Shown in pieces: positions 41,231 through 53,235 of a stretch of 64,000 nt of DNA. Each line of letters starts with the position of its first letter. Within the stretch, counting starts at the first letter, position 1. The stretch covers positions 69,501 to 133,500 of the forward strand of contig NW_027464604.1 in assembly GCF_043290135.1 (NCBI RefSeq), given 5' to 3'. Source of the stretch: Rhipicephalus microplus. Lineage: Eukaryota > Arthropoda > Arachnida > Ixodida > Ixodidae. The notes beneath the pieces are model-generated. The model was given only the letters and a program-made list of their open reading frames with translations, searched no databases and was not told the DNA's origin. The position numbers were made by a program, and so were the translations under genes.

Positions 41231-42436
41231 ATGGCGCAAGAGCAAGCCCAACCGAACCACCCGCTGGCGCAACCACCAGCCGCCAACCCTAGCCCGGTCA
41301 ACAACCCCACTCGGGAGCCTCCAATCTTCTCCGGTCTGCCTGGCGAAGATGTCGAAGACTGGCTCGACAACTATGACCGCGTAGGTGTCTACAACAACTG
41401 GAACGAGGCATCGAAATTAGCCCGCGTCCAGTTTTACGTCTCTCAGGTTGCCAAGACGTGGTTCCTGAATCATGAGAGCGACTTCCGCGATTGGTCTTTC
41501 TTCAAAGACCAGCTTCAACGCATTTTCGGCACACCGACCGTCCGTTCAAAAGTTGCTCGCAAGAAACTGGCAGGACGCGTTCAACATTGCGGTGAGCTCT
41601 ACACTTCTTATATTGAGGATGTGCTTGCACTTTGCCGCCGTATCGACGACACCATGCCAGAAGGTGATCGTGTCCGGCACCTTCTGAAGGGTATCGGACT
41701 TACCGCTTTCAACGCCCTCGTCGCACACAACCCTTCGATGGTTCCTGACGTCGTCTCGGTATGCCAGCGGCATGATACCTTGCCGTCAATCCGCCTGCGA
41801 CCCGACTTCTCTGAGAACCCCCTGGCAAACAGTATGGAGCTCTGATCCATCATTCGAGCCATAATTTGTGAGGAATTGCAAGCCTACACTTTACCTCCTT
41901 CTAACAACGTTCCCGCTCAACCCGCCTCTAGCGATCTGCGAGGCATTATTAGGGAAGAAATGTCAGCATTTCAAAGCACCCGCCGTGCTCCACCATGCCC
42001 CCAACCTGCTTCGTATGCACAGATCGCTGCAATGCAACCCTCGCCGTCTCAAGTACCACCACCTATACCTGATCACGAACAACTCGCACCTCTAGTCGCC
42101 TGTCCACCGAACCCCACCTACCATTCTTCCTGGCGGGCCCCACGGCCTATTTGCTCCTACTGTGGAATTCGAGGACACATTTCCCGGGTCTGTCGACGTC
42201 AGCAGCAAGATGAACGTCGTGGTTAAGCCGCTTTTGAACGAGACGACACACGTGCTCGAGGTTACTACCATTATGCCGACAGTCGTTCCAACCACCGATT
42301 ACTGTCTCCTGTGCGCATTTCCAACACGACCAACAATACACGTGCATCCCGACCACGCTCCCCTTCGCCACTCCAACGCTCTGTTTCACCACTTCGGCCT
42401 GTCTCTCAACTGGCTGCCCAGCGATCGGAAAACTAA
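41231..42436 (+). pseudogene. gag: GYP-4 Gag
   Basis: ATG 41231 (MAQEQ). Capsid region VEDWLDNYDRVGVYNNW through VVSVCQRHD, stop TGA at 41843. The protein resumes in 41876-42226 with the zinc knuckle C-x2-C-x4-H-x4-C (CSYCGIRGHISRVC, about 42153-42195). A TAA at 42224-42226 replaces a codon within the conserved DERRG-x region, after which the same frame stays open to the natural end TAA 42434-42436. Two or three disabling changes in total. Confidence 0.85.
42427..42436 (+). promoter_or_regulatory. -1 frameshift site at the GYP-4 gag/pol junction
   Basis: Gag ends TCG GAA AAC TAA. The -1 frame (GGA AAA CTA AAC) is open into the protease ATG at 42508 and beyond. Confidence 0.6.
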
Positions 42437-45400
42437 ACAGTGCGGTTTTTGGAGGGAAAACTGCATGGCGGCGAAATGACCCAAGTCCTCCTGAACGACC
42501 GTCAAACATGTTACTGGTAACTGTGCAAGGTGTGCGGGCGTTGGCTTTGGTGGACACAGGAGCAACTATTTCAGTTATGCGTGCCGACTTGTGTTCTCTA
42601 TTGCGGAAAGTGAAGACACCCTACCTTGGATCATCTTTGATTGGGGCCAATGGAGCAATAATTAGACCATCGGCCTAATGTACAGCACGTGTCTTCATTG
42701 ATGGTATTCTTCATCACATCACCTTCGCTGTCTTAATTTCATGTGCTCATGAACTAATTTTAGGTTGGGACTTTCTCTCATCAGCATCTGCATTAATTTC
42801 TTGCCGTCAACGTGTAGTCGAAATGATCGAGACCGATCAATGCAGCGAACGCGGCGACGAAAAACTATTGCGTTTCTTCACAGCTTCCGAATCCATACTG
42901 CTCCCGGGTCAAGAGCAACTCATCACCATCACTTCTCCGAATATTGCCAATGGTGACGTCCTTATTACCCCTTCCAGCAGCTGTCTAGCTCGCGGCGTTG
43001 TAGTTCCTTCCAGCCTGGTGCGGTTCAAAGACAGTGCTGCGATAATCCTTGGCCTGAACCCTACCCCAGAGCCCGTCCTCCTACCCCAAGGTTCTGCAGT
43101 GTCATGTTATGTAGATACCCAAACGGTATCTTTGGTCTCTCTTGACGCCTTGACAGCTCAGCCACAACAGGCCCAGTCTGTTACTTCCTCCACCTTTGCT
43201 CCCGGGATAAATCCTGACCTTTCTGCTTCTCAGCGTGAGGCGTTGCTGAATTTGCTAACGAAACACCAGGCCTCCTTCGACGCCAATGCTTCGGCACTAG
43301 GACAGACCACAGTTGCGCATCATCCCATCGACACTGAAGGTCAGACTGTTGTACGCCGTCGTCCCTACCAAGTCTTCTTAGCCGAGCGCAAAATCATCGA
43401 GGAGAACGTGACCGATATGCTAAACAGAAACATCATACGACCCTCTACCAGTTCTTGGTCATGACCCGTTGTGTTGGTACAAAAAAGGATGGATCGGTAC
43501 GGTTTTGTGTTGATTACTGCGCGCTCAACAAGATTACCCGAAAGGATGTATATCCGATGCCCCGTATAGATGATGCACTTGACTCATTGCAAGGCGCCCA
43601 ATACTTCTCCACCCTTGACCTTCGGTCCGGGTATTGGCAAATACCAATGGCCGAAGCAGACAAAGAAAAGACCGCCTTTTCTACGCCGGACGGTCTTTGC
43701 GAGTTTAACGTAATGCCATTCGGTCTATGTAATGCTCACGCCACATTTGAAAGGATGATCGACACTGTTCTTCGTGGCCTCAAGTGGAAAACTTGTCTAT
43801 GCTACCTCGATGATATCGTCGTGTTTTCTTCCACTTTTGATGATCATCTGCAACGCCTAGATCAAGTGCTCACATGTCTCTCCAACACTGGACTTCAACT
43901 AAACACAAGGAAGTGCCATTTTGGCAACAGAGCTATAAAAGTTCTAGGACATCTCGTTAGTAAAGATGGCATCCAGCCCGATCCGGACAAAATTTCCGCA
44001 GTCCTCAACTTTCCGCGACCCTTTCGTTCCAAAGAACTACGCAGTTTCCTTGGACTCGCATTGTACTTTCGCCGCTTCATTCGCAACTTTGCCACTATTG
44101 CCGCTCCTCTCCACAAGCTCCTTGCTAGTACCGGTTTCTTCGATTAGAATGATCAATGCGAAGCCTCATTTCAAGAACTCAAGCAGGCACTGACATCCCC
44201 ACTGGTGCTTTGTTATTTCGATGACAAGGCACCTACGATATTACAGACTGACGTGAGTGGACAAGGAATCGGCGCCGTACTCCTCCAGCGCGACCATGCC
44301 TTTCGCGAGAAAGTTGTCGCGTATGCAAGCCGCACTCTGACCTCTGCAGAGAAGAGGTACTCGATAACCGAACAGGAGTGCTTGGCTGTTGCCTGCTTCA
44401 TCCAAAAATTTCGTCCGTACCTACATGGTCGACATTTTACAGTTGGGACAGACCACCATGCTCTATGCTGGTTGTCCACAATCAAAAACTTGTCGGGACG
44501 ACTTGGCCGCTGGATTCTCCGATTACAATCTTATGACTTTGACATCATCTACAAGACTGGAAGACAAAATCAAGATGCCGACGCTTTGTCACGATGCCCT
44601 TTGCCGCAGTTCTCGGCACACGTCACATCCCCTTGTCAAATTGGCTATATGGAGGACGCCTCGTTGATATCATCCATTTATTCCCTACCTTCATCCATCC
44701 GTCCGTCAGTACTTACTACTCACCAGCGAGCCGATTCTAACTGCACTGACATCATTGGTCGGCTTACCGGGGCTTCGTCTTCCCCTAATGCCAGGCTCCG
44801 GAAACAACTCCGACTATTGAAGTTGGAGGACGATGTGCTATATCGATACATTTTCCACCTGGAAGGCCACCGATGGGTTCCCGTCGTACCACACGCACTA
44901 CGCACTGAAGTTCTGCGCGCTTCCCACGACGACTCGACGTCAGGACACTTGGGTTACTACAAAACATACGAGCGCATCCACAGTCGATTCTTCTGGTCAG
45001 GTCTTTCCACGACAGTAGCTAAATATATTGCCTCGTGCGCACTTTGCCAACACCGCAAGCGGCCCACTACTGCTCCAGTCGGGACCCTACAACCACTTCC
45101 TTGTCCATCAGAGCCGTTCTCTGTCGTCGGAATTGACCTCTTCGGGCCCCTCCCAACTACATCAGACGGCAAGAGGGGGATCGTCACCGCGGTTGATCAC
45201 TTGACCCGGTACGCTGAGACGGCCTCAATCACTTCAGGAAGTGCTTCGGAAGCAGCAACTTTCTTCTTGAATGTTATTTATCTACGTCATGGAGCCCCTC
45301 ATGTTCTTTTGAGTGACCGGGGAAAGGCATTTCTTTCAAGCACGCTCAGTGAAGTTCTTCAAGCATCAAAAACAGTTCATAAAAAATCATCTAGCTATCA

Positions 45401-45980
45401 CCCGCAAACCAATGGCTTAACGGAAAGATTTCATCGCACGCTGTGTGACATGCTGTCCATGTATATCCGACCGGACCATCGCAATTAGGATGCCATACTT
45501 CCCTTTGTCACGTATGCATATAATATGTCAGTTCAACGAACCACAGGCTATTCTCCATTTTTCCTAGTATACGGACGCCAACCGACACTACCACTTGATG
45601 TTTCATTCTTTTCTGGCCCTGTCAACTCTTCACCATTCGTTTGCGACCAGTTTCTGTCCCACGTTGCTCGATGCCGTCGTCTTGCCCGTGTAAACACCGA
45701 AGCTAGCCAAGAAGATCGAAAACATCGTTACGATGCCACTCACCGCGTCGTTCTCTACCGCCCTGGCGACAATGTACTTCTGTGGACTCCTGAGCGAACG
45801 CCTGGCTTATGCAAAAAGTTTGAGTCACGCTATCTTGGCCCCAACAAAGTTATCGAACAGACCTCACCGGTGAACTACCGTGTCACACCTGTTCATGTCC
45901 CCACTGACCAACGCTGCCGCGGGACAGAGATTGTGCACGTTTCGCGTCTCAAGCCCTATTGTATGCGTTCCACAGCGTAA
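42430..45980 (+). pseudogene. pol: GYP-4 Pol: protease, RT, RNase H, integrase, with several stops
   Basis: Protease ALVDTGATISVM near 42545, followed by TAA 42676-42678. A TGA at 43462-43464 and a nearby one-base shift break the SPWSSPVVL block. RT 43480-44147 has FSTLDLRSGYW and YLDD. TAG 44145-44147 replaces a Trp in the RNase H linker; 44205-45488 has RNase H (QTDVSGQ where others have HTDAS), integrase zinc region and DDE core (GIDLFGPL, LLSDRG, GLTERFH). TAG 45486-45488 replaces the Trp of NWD. The last part 45525-45980 holds the C-terminal module. Clearly inactive. Confidence 0.92.
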
Positions 45981-46022
45981 TTCGCGGCCAGGCTGGCCGC
46001 TTCCGTCGACGGGGGAAATTAG

Positions 46023-46153
46023 TGTGAGAATTCATTGTACGTCATCTTCCTCATCTATCAATAACCATCATCAGTCTTCGGCCCGTTCCTCTACATCATC
46101 GGTGCCATCTTGCTGTTGCTTGAATAAAGCGTCAGCTGCACCATTGTATTTCA
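46023..46153 (+). repeat. GYP-4 3' LTR
   Basis: 131 bp, six differences from the 5' copy by eye. Confidence 0.9.

Positions 46154-46216
<63 letters not shown>
46154..46216. repeat. TA and GA microsatellite
   Basis: (TA)n to 46199, then (AG)n to 46216, between GYP-4 and the 3' end of the LINE-C fragment. Confidence 0.95.
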
Positions 46217-46269
46217 GATTACAAAAATCAAGGTGCAACTGCGTTATACAATATTAGAGTGACACGAAA

Positions 46270-46702
46270 TCAGGTCACCACAAAAAATTTCACGGTTACA
46301 ATTGGATACAACATGATCCGGAAGACTGTTCCAATATGCAATGGCTCAAATTTGTGATGATAAGCTAAAGCCTGCATGTGACTATGAATGCGCATGAAAC
46401 TACGTGCATTGTGAATGCGCTGGGAAGTGCGCGCAGGAGAATAAAGTGGCAAACAGTGAATATTGTTACTATAAATGTACCTATGAAACAGACATAAAAG
46501 AGCAATGTTGCGGCAAATTTCTAGCGCCTGAAATGCAAGGTCTTGTTTTATTAGGGTAATGCTTGAATGATAGCCGTAGTTTCCGGAGATGAATCTCGCT
46601 GCCCTATTTTTGATGGCTTCCAACATACGTACGTGGTAATCTTGATATGGTGACCATGTGGATGACGCATACTTTAGCTGTGGGCGAACATAAGTAACAT
46701 AT
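46270..46702 (-). pseudogene. LINE-C C-terminal region
   Basis: It continues from 52900 after GYP-5 is removed: YVRPQLKYASSTWSPYQ, IKNRAARFI, CLFHRYIY, as in the thumb and tail of Jockey/CR1-type RTs. It ends near 46270. The equivalent RDWNxLP block has been lost or changed. Confidence 0.75.
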
Positions 46703-46988
46703 TGCCACAGCCCGACCATCACAGAAGACGCGTGCCACAATTCGTGTTCGTAAAAGCCGCCACAAAAGTAGCAAGAAAGCAGCGCTATGCAACGCCGTCC
46801 TGCACGCGCCACGATGCTACGCCACGGGACTGGCACGACACTCGAGGGGCAGATGAAGAGACCGACCAGGTTGGAGTCAGCGAGCAAGAGACATTTTGGC
46901 TGAACATCTTCAGTTTTGAGTTTACGGGCACACGTTTGCCCTAAGTAAAGAGTTTATACAGTACCAGGTGCTATATTTATTCGTAACA
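46703..46988 (+). repeat. GYP-5 5' LTR
   Basis: 286 bp, TGCCACAGC...CGTAACA. Confidence 0.88.
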
Positions 46989-47188
46989 ATCTGGTAGAGG
47001 TGCGGGGTATGATTCTAAGCCCATCACAGGCAAGGGAGAGAAGCCAAGATCCTAGAGGATTGGAGCCAGCAGAATTAACACCTGTGCACCAACGCACGAG
47101 TCGCAAACTACATGGTGAGCAGCCCGAGTATGGCCTCCTAATTGACCCATAAGGACCTGTCGAGACCTCAAGCACAAGCGTCACTGCG

Positions 47189-48445
47189 ATGGCCACCCAG
47201 TCGATGCCATCTCCATCTCACCTCATTGTGGATTCGCCACGTACACCAGAGGTCTTCCACGATGAGACCTTTGAAGACGCCGAGGACTGGCTTGAAGGCT
47301 TCGAGCGCGTTGCACGTTTGAATGGTTGGGACGAAGCCCGAAAACTTCGTTACGTTTACGTCGCACTTTAAGATTTGGCACGTACGTGGTCTGAGAACCA
47401 TGAAGCGTCCTTGCTGTCGTGGGACGACTTCCGACGAGAGCTAATCGCAACCTATCCGAACACAGACCGCAAAGAGAAGGCAGAGGCTGCTCTTCAGGCG
47501 AGGAACCAACGGAATAACGAGAGCATGGCCATGTACATAGCAAACATGTCGCGGCTCTTCCGCCGAGCCGACCAAAACATGGCCGAAGAGAAGGAATGCG
47601 GCACCTCATGCGCGGAGTAAAAGAAGAAATTTTCGCAGGCCTGGTGCGTAATCCACCGCGAACAGTGGTGGAGTTCCGGTCCGAGTCAACGACCATGGAA
47701 AGGACACTACAACAACGTGCGTGACTGTACAGCAGAGACTTCAGCGTCTCTACAGTCAGGGCGGAGTCAACAGCCCTCTCCACCAACGTTGACGTCCTCC
47801 GGGAAATGGTGAAGGCTATCGTTAAGGAGGAGCTCCAGAAACTGCAACTCCCCCAAGGTCCTCTGGCAATGCCCTCGATCGCGGACGTTGTACGGGAAGA
47901 AGTGCGGCAAGCAATTATTCAACCACAGCCTCAGGTGCCCCACCACACGCAACCGGAACCTTAGCCACAGCTGTCGTACGCGCAAGTCGTACTGCAAGAC
48001 ATCAGACGCCCGAACTTTGCACAAGCTCCCGTTATGCCACAGACCTTTCCTCGCAGTACGCCACCCCCGATGCCCGAAGCGAGACCCCGCAAAAATGATG
48101 TGTGGCGCACGGCATACCGGCGGCCCCTCTGCCACCACTGTGGGGAGGCAGGTCATCTTTATCGGACATGCCACTACCGTCGGGTCGGGCTACGTGGCTT
48201 CCCAGTGAATGCACCCTGCCCTCGTAACGGTGAGTGCCCTTACGAAATCGAAGAATTTTTATCTTCGCGCTATGCCTTTCCAAACACTCAGTGACATGAA
48301 TCGCGGTCGATTGTACCAATGCGCAATAGGTCGCCGAGTCCACACCCATCATCTACTTTTACGAGGCGTCGTTCACCAAGCCCGCGGCGGGAAAACTAGA
48401 ACCAGTGACCTGTGGAGGCACAACCGCTGATTTTCGGAAAACTAA
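47189..48445 (+). pseudogene. gag: GYP-5 Gag remnant
   Basis: ATG 47189. The capsid region (DAEDWLEGFERVARLNGWDEARK, then LARTWSENHE) is broken by TAA 47369-47371 and by shifts near 47595 and 47940. The zinc knuckle (CHHCGEAGHLYRTC) and the following GLRGFPVNAP block at 48130-48215 match GYP-1. A GGAAAAC-TAA motif at 48436-48445 marks the old gag end. Confidence 0.82.
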
Positions 48446-48539
48446 AAACCGTCCACCGTTAACCGGATCACAGTACGACACTGACACAATGACGGACAAG
48501 CGCAGTAATGGTGACGTGATTCCGAGCTACAAGTCAGAA

Positions 48540-50025
48540 TCGACGACCTCGAAACCATAGCGTTAATAGACGCAGGTGCAGACTACTCAGTAATAAGTAG
48601 CATGCTCGCAAAGAAGCTGAATAAAGTGCTCATTCAATAGACCGGACCGCAGATACGCACAGCTGGAAGGCACTTAGTCAGCCCCGTAGGGTTGTGCAAA
48701 GCGAGAGTTGGAATAAGAGGCCATGTGTACGTCTGCAGTTTTATTGGTCTTCCTAAATGTTCCCGTGAGGCAAATCTGGGCATGGACTTTCTGCAAGCAA
48801 ACAGTGCCATCATCGACTTGCGGAAATCCCAAGTTTCTTTCTCTACAGAGAACGCTGTTGCCGTGTGTCATGCGGAGCAACCAATTGTTTCGTCTCTTCG
48901 TATTGTGGATGAAGGTGGGACAGTGCCACCACGTTGCAAACAGCATGACAGTTTCTGTGAAAAGCGATGTTTTTCGTGAATATGCCGGACTACCTGATGA
49001 AAATATCGAACTGCTACTCCCGAAGGGGATACGCGTGGCGAGAGGTCTAGTGAACCTGCGGAACGGATATACTGATGTGCTATTGACTAACTTTACCAAC
49101 GAGGTACAGCATGTGGCGAAGGGAGCAGCCACTGTATCACTTCATGACTACGCACAAGTCTCAGATGTTTGCACCAAAGAAAAAGTGACCACAACCCCCT
49201 CAACTGCGGACAGTGTCTTCGAGAAAATAGATATTGACCGAGAGTTTTCATCTCTGCAGAAAGACCAGATTGTGGACTTGATCAAGGAATTCGCAGAGTG
49301 TTTTTCCTCTTCATCGAAAGTCGGACGTACTCCTGTAGCAAAGCGCCTCATTGTAATAGAAGGGCAGATTAGACCAGTATGTCAGCATCCATACTGAGTA
49401 GCTCCGAAAGAAAGGAGGCGGCAAAGAAGCAAGTGCAGGAGATGCTCGACGACGATGTCATACAGCCCTCCAAAAGCCCAAGGGCATCGCCGGTAGTTCT
49501 GGGGAAGAAGAACGACAACACCAGGCGGTTCTCTGTTGATTAGAGAAAACTCAACCTCGTCATGAAGCGAGACCTGTAACCACTCCCACGAGTCGACGAT
49601 ACGTTGGATAAACTGCGCAATGCTCACTTTTTTTCATCGTTGGACCTAAAGAGGGGGTACTGGCAAATAGAAGTCAACGAACGAGATCGTGAAAAGACGG
49701 CGTTTGTGACACCCGACGGACTCTATGAGTTCAATGTACTCCAATTTGATTTGTGTTCTGCTCCCGCTACCTTCCAGAGGATGATGGACACTGTGCTGTC
49801 CGGCCTCAAATGGCAGTCATGCCTTGTCTATCTTGATGACGTAAAAATTTTTTCCACAACGTTCGAGCAGCACGTACAGAGATTGAGAACGGTACTGGAC
49901 GCTTTTCGTATGGCTGCACTTACAATCAAACCCGAAGAGTGCTACTTTGGATTCCGGAGCTTTGGTTCCTTGGGCACATTGTCAGTTCTCACGGTGTCCG
50001 CCCAGACTCTGATAAGATCACTGCG
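48540..50025 (+). pseudogene. pol: GYP-5 protease and RT remnant
   Basis: Protease reads LIDAGADYSVIS at about 48566, with Ala where Thr is expected next to the catalytic Asp, then decayed sequence with LGMDFLQANSAIIDL. RT: SPRASPVVLGKK, a TAG in the DYR block near 49541, then 49604-50025 with FSSLDLKRGYWQIEV and CLVYLDDVKIFS, ending DSDKITAV. The next codons jump into the duplicated integrase segment. Confidence 0.85.
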
Positions 50026-50597
50026 GTCCGTGGACTACGTTCCTACGTCCTCCGCAACAACGTTTTCTACAAGAGAAACTTTCAACACACCGGTGAAACG
50101 TTCCTACTGCTGATATCATCATCATCACTGCGAGTGGAAATTTTAGAAGTATGTCATGATGACCCATCCACAGGTCGCTTGGGCATTAGTAGGACTTTGG
50201 CAAAAGTCCTGCTATGATATTACTGGCCAAGTCGAAGTACCGCGAGTTTTCGTCCGTTGTCTACGTTCCTACGTCCTCCGCAACAACGTTCTCTACAAGA
50301 GAAACTTTCAACACACCGGTGAGACGTTCCTACTGCTGATACCATCATCACTGTGAGCGGAAATTTTAGAAGCGTGTCATGATGACCCATCGGCTGGTCA
50401 ATTGGGCATTAGTAAGACTTTGGTAAGAATCCACCAGAGATATTACTGGCCAAAATTGGTGGATTCAGTCCAGCATTACGTAAGGTCATGCCGAGAATGC
50501 CAAAGACGCAAAGTACCACCCCTAAAGCCAGCAGGTCTTTTGAAAACGATAGAGCCCCCGAAAGTCCCGTTTGGGCAAGTCGGAATAGAATTTCCCC
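50026..50597 (+). repeat. Two ectopic copies of the GYP-5 integrase N-terminal segment
   Basis: Copy i (50026-50230) and copy ii (50231-50597) both match the native segment at 51306-51660: GLRSYVLRNNV, HTGETFLLLI, CHDDPS, YYWPK and RSCRECQRRK. Copy ii includes the native start (GTCGAAGTACC) and runs past the CxxC motif; copy i stops after TTACTGGCCAA. The joins show short shared bases (GTCCG, CCAA). On each side RT sequence is otherwise continuous in order (ITAV, then FPRPRDKKAMQRFLG). Confidence 0.85.
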
Positions 50598-52503
50598 AGG
50601 CCAAGAGACAAAAAAGCTATGCAACGTTTCCTGGGGCTTTGTGCCTACTAGAGGCGCTTCGTTGAAAACTTCTCCAAGATTGCGGAATCACTGACAGGGC
50701 TTACGAAGGAAGGTGTGCCATTCATCTGGCACCAAGAGCAAGAAGATGCCTTCTTTTAGTTACGACGGGGTTTGCAGTCACCTCCCATACTCGCTCAATT
50801 TGATGAAGATGCCAAAACAGACATTCTTACGGACGCCAGCAACGTTGGCCTCGGGGCTATTCTTGTTCAGTGGTAGAACGGGGAAGAAAAAGTTATTGCT
50901 TATGCAAGCCGCACTCTGTCGAAAGCTGAGTATAATTATTCAGCTACGGAAAAGGAATGTCTCGCAGTTGTATGGGCCATCAGTGAGATCCGTCCATATT
51001 TATACGGTAGACCCTTCCGAGCCATCAGTGACCATTATTCATTGTGCTGGCTTGCGAACCTCACGGATCCTTCCGGAAGACTTGCTAGATGGAGCCTGCG
51101 TCTACAAGAATCACGGTAGTCTACAAGTCTGGCCACAAGCACAATGCTGTGGATTGCTTGTCACGAGCACCAGTCCAGACCTCGTCTCCTGAGCAAGAAC
51201 AAGACTCCGCATTTCTTAGAGCTGTGAATGTGTCGGAGATGGGTCATGATCAGCGAATGGACCCGGAATCACTTCTGCTCATTCAATACTTAGAGGGGCA
51301 GCAAGTCGAAGTACCGAGAGTTTTCGTCCGTGGACTACGTTCCTACGTCCTCCGCAACAACGTTCTCTACAAGAGAAGCTTTCAACACACCGGTGAAACG
51401 TTCCTACTGCTGATACCATCATCACTGCGAGCGGAAATTTTAGAAGCGTGTCATGATGACCCATCGGCAGGTCACTTAAGCATTAGTAGCATTTTAGCAA
51501 GAATCCGCCAGAGAAATTACTGGCCAAAATTGGTGGATTCAGTACAGCATTACGTAAGATCATGCCGAGAATGCCAAAGACGCAAAGTACCACCCCTAAA
51601 GCCAGCAGGTCTTTTGAAACCATAGAGCCACCGAAAGTCCCGTTTGAGCAAGTCGGAATGAATTTGCTAGGACCATTTCCTATGTCATCGTTTGGGAAGC
51701 GCTGGATAGTTCTAGCAACCGACAACATGACACGGTATGCCGAGACCCCATCTCTCACAAAAAGAACGGCAAATGAAGTGGCTCCGTTTTTTGTGACCCA
51801 GATAGTGTTGCGACATGGCTCACCTTAAGTCCTTACAACTGACAAAGGAACTGCGTTCATTATCAGGCTAGTATAGTCTGTCATGAAACTAACGCACACC
51901 GACCACAGAAGAACTACCGCGTACCATCCACAAACTAACGGGTTAACAGAAAGGCTGAACAGGACGCTTGCTGACATGATCGCGATGTATGTGGACGTCG
52001 AGCATCGGACTTGTGACACCATATTATCGTATGCTACATTTGCATACAATACCGCAGTACAAGAGATAACCCACTTCACTCCATTTCAACTTGTTTATGG
52101 TCGGACAGTAATAATGACATTAGAAGCGATGCTGCCTGTCAATAGCACGAATGAAGAGGACCCTGACATAAGCGAATAAGTAGAAAGGGCAGAAGAGGCG
52201 CGACAACTAGCACGGAACCGCATCAATCAACAGCAGGATGTCGACGCGCACCGTTACAATCTAAGACGAAAGGACGTTCAGTACTCCCCTGGAGACCAAG
52301 TGTGGGTCTGCACGCCTTTACGTGCACGTGGCCTATCAGAAAAGCTTATGCGGCGCTATTTTGGCCCTTACGGGGTTTTTCGTCAGCTAGGCCTATTAAA
52401 CTACCAAGTGATCCTTGAAGGTCAAGTATGCACAACACATCGCAGGAATCTCCCGGAAGTTGTACATGTAGTACGGATGAAACCGTATTACGACAGGAAC
52501 TGA
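50598..52503 (+). pseudogene. pol: GYP-5 RT connection, RNase H and integrase remnant
   Basis: The connection block MQRFLGLCAY ends in a TAG, then RRFVENFSK. RNase H has [11 protein letters not shown] and [14 protein letters not shown]. Integrase: zinc region 51306-51625, core with GMNLLGPF (Asn where the first catalytic Asp is expected), LTTDKGTAF and GLTERLNRT, and C-terminal module FGPYGVFRQLG to 52503. Several stops. The Asp-to-Asn change would inactivate integrase by itself. Confidence 0.86.
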
Positions 52504-52609
52504 ACAAGTGAACTGACTCACGTAGTCTAACGCAAGGACAAGTCCTATTATTTAGGAACTGTCAGCTGGCTCTACGCATCGGGGCGATGCGTGCTAAGAG
52601 GGGGACTAA

Positions 52610-52895
52610 GGCCACAGCTCGGCCATCGCAGAAGACGCGTGCCACAATTCGTGTTCGTAAAAGCTGCCACACAAGTAGCAAGAAAGCCGCGCCATGGAAC
52701 GCCGTCCTGCACGCGCCACGATGCTACGCCACGGGACTGGCACGAGACTTGAGGGGTAGATGAAGAGACCGACGAGATTGGAATCAGCGAGCAAGAGACA
52801 ATTTGGCTGACCATTTTTAGTTTTGAGTTTACGGGCAGAAGTTCGCCCTAAATAAAGAGCTTATATAGTACCAGGTGCTACAATTATTCATAACA
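52610..52895 (+). repeat. GYP-5 3' LTR
   Basis: 286 bp. The first base of the expected TG is mutated to G. Confidence 0.88.
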
Positions 52896-53235
52896 ATATG
52901 ATAATGCGCGTACTATAGAAGGAGTGTTGCGCAAGTTTCTGCAGAGATATCCGAAAGATTGAGAGGCTTTCGACGAGACAGCTGCTATATGCGTAGTCCA
53001 GGATAGATCCGATGTAAGGCGAACGCCTAAATATTTGTAAGATGATGTAGCTGACACAACGGCGTCATTAATCTTATAGTGAAATGCTAAATTGGTATGC
53101 CTTCGAGTGAACGAGAATAACTTGCATTTAGAGGCGTTAAAGGACATCTGCCAAGTTTCGCACCACCGAAAGGTTAAGCCAAGGTCATTTTGGAGAGTGG
53201 TAGGATCATTAAAACATTTAATGTTGCGGTATAAG
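52896..53235 (-). pseudogene. LINE-C RT segment upstream of GYP-5
   Basis: Contains SFADNCALYRN (motif C with Asn for the second Asp), WCETWQMSFNASKCKLFSF and YKYLGVRLTSDLSW, the standard RT-to-thumb order of Jockey/CR1-like LINEs. Confidence 0.78.

Larger units (their letters stand above)
41003..46153 (+). mobile_element. GYP-4, Ty3/gypsy element, decayed
   Basis: 5,151 bp with 131-bp LTRs (TGTGAG...TATTTCA) differing at 6 positions by eye (about 5%). PBS-like TGGTGGAAGGTGC at 41136. Polypurine tract CGGGGGAAATTAG before the 3' LTR. AT repeats lie on both sides (ATAT at 40999-41002, GTAT at 46154-46157). Same family as GYP-2 and GYP-3. Confidence 0.92.
46703..52895 (+). mobile_element. GYP-5, old Ty3/gypsy element with an internal integrase-segment triplication
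   Basis: 6,193 bp with 286-bp LTRs that differ at roughly one position in ten. PBS-like TGGTAGAGGTGC at 46992. Polypurine tract GAGGGGGACTAA before the 3' LTR. Gag and pol are close to GYP-1 in sequence but full of stops and shifts. Two extra copies of the integrase N-terminal segment are inserted between the RT and RNase H regions. Confidence 0.9.
46699..52899. repeat. 4-bp target site duplication ATAT around GYP-5
   Basis: ATAT at 46699-46702 and 52896-52899, inside LINE-C coding sequence and not in a microsatellite. Confidence 0.85.
46217..53235 (-). mobile_element. LINE-C fragment (Jockey/CR1-like), split by GYP-5
   Basis: Minus-strand LINE 3' part in two pieces, 53235-52900 and 46702-46217, that join at the ATAT target duplication of GYP-5: the protein reads ...RALSYCYE then VTYVRPQLKYASS across the gap. 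RT motif C reads FADN, not FADD. It is 5'-truncated at about 53235, where the RTE LINE begins. Confidence 0.8.
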
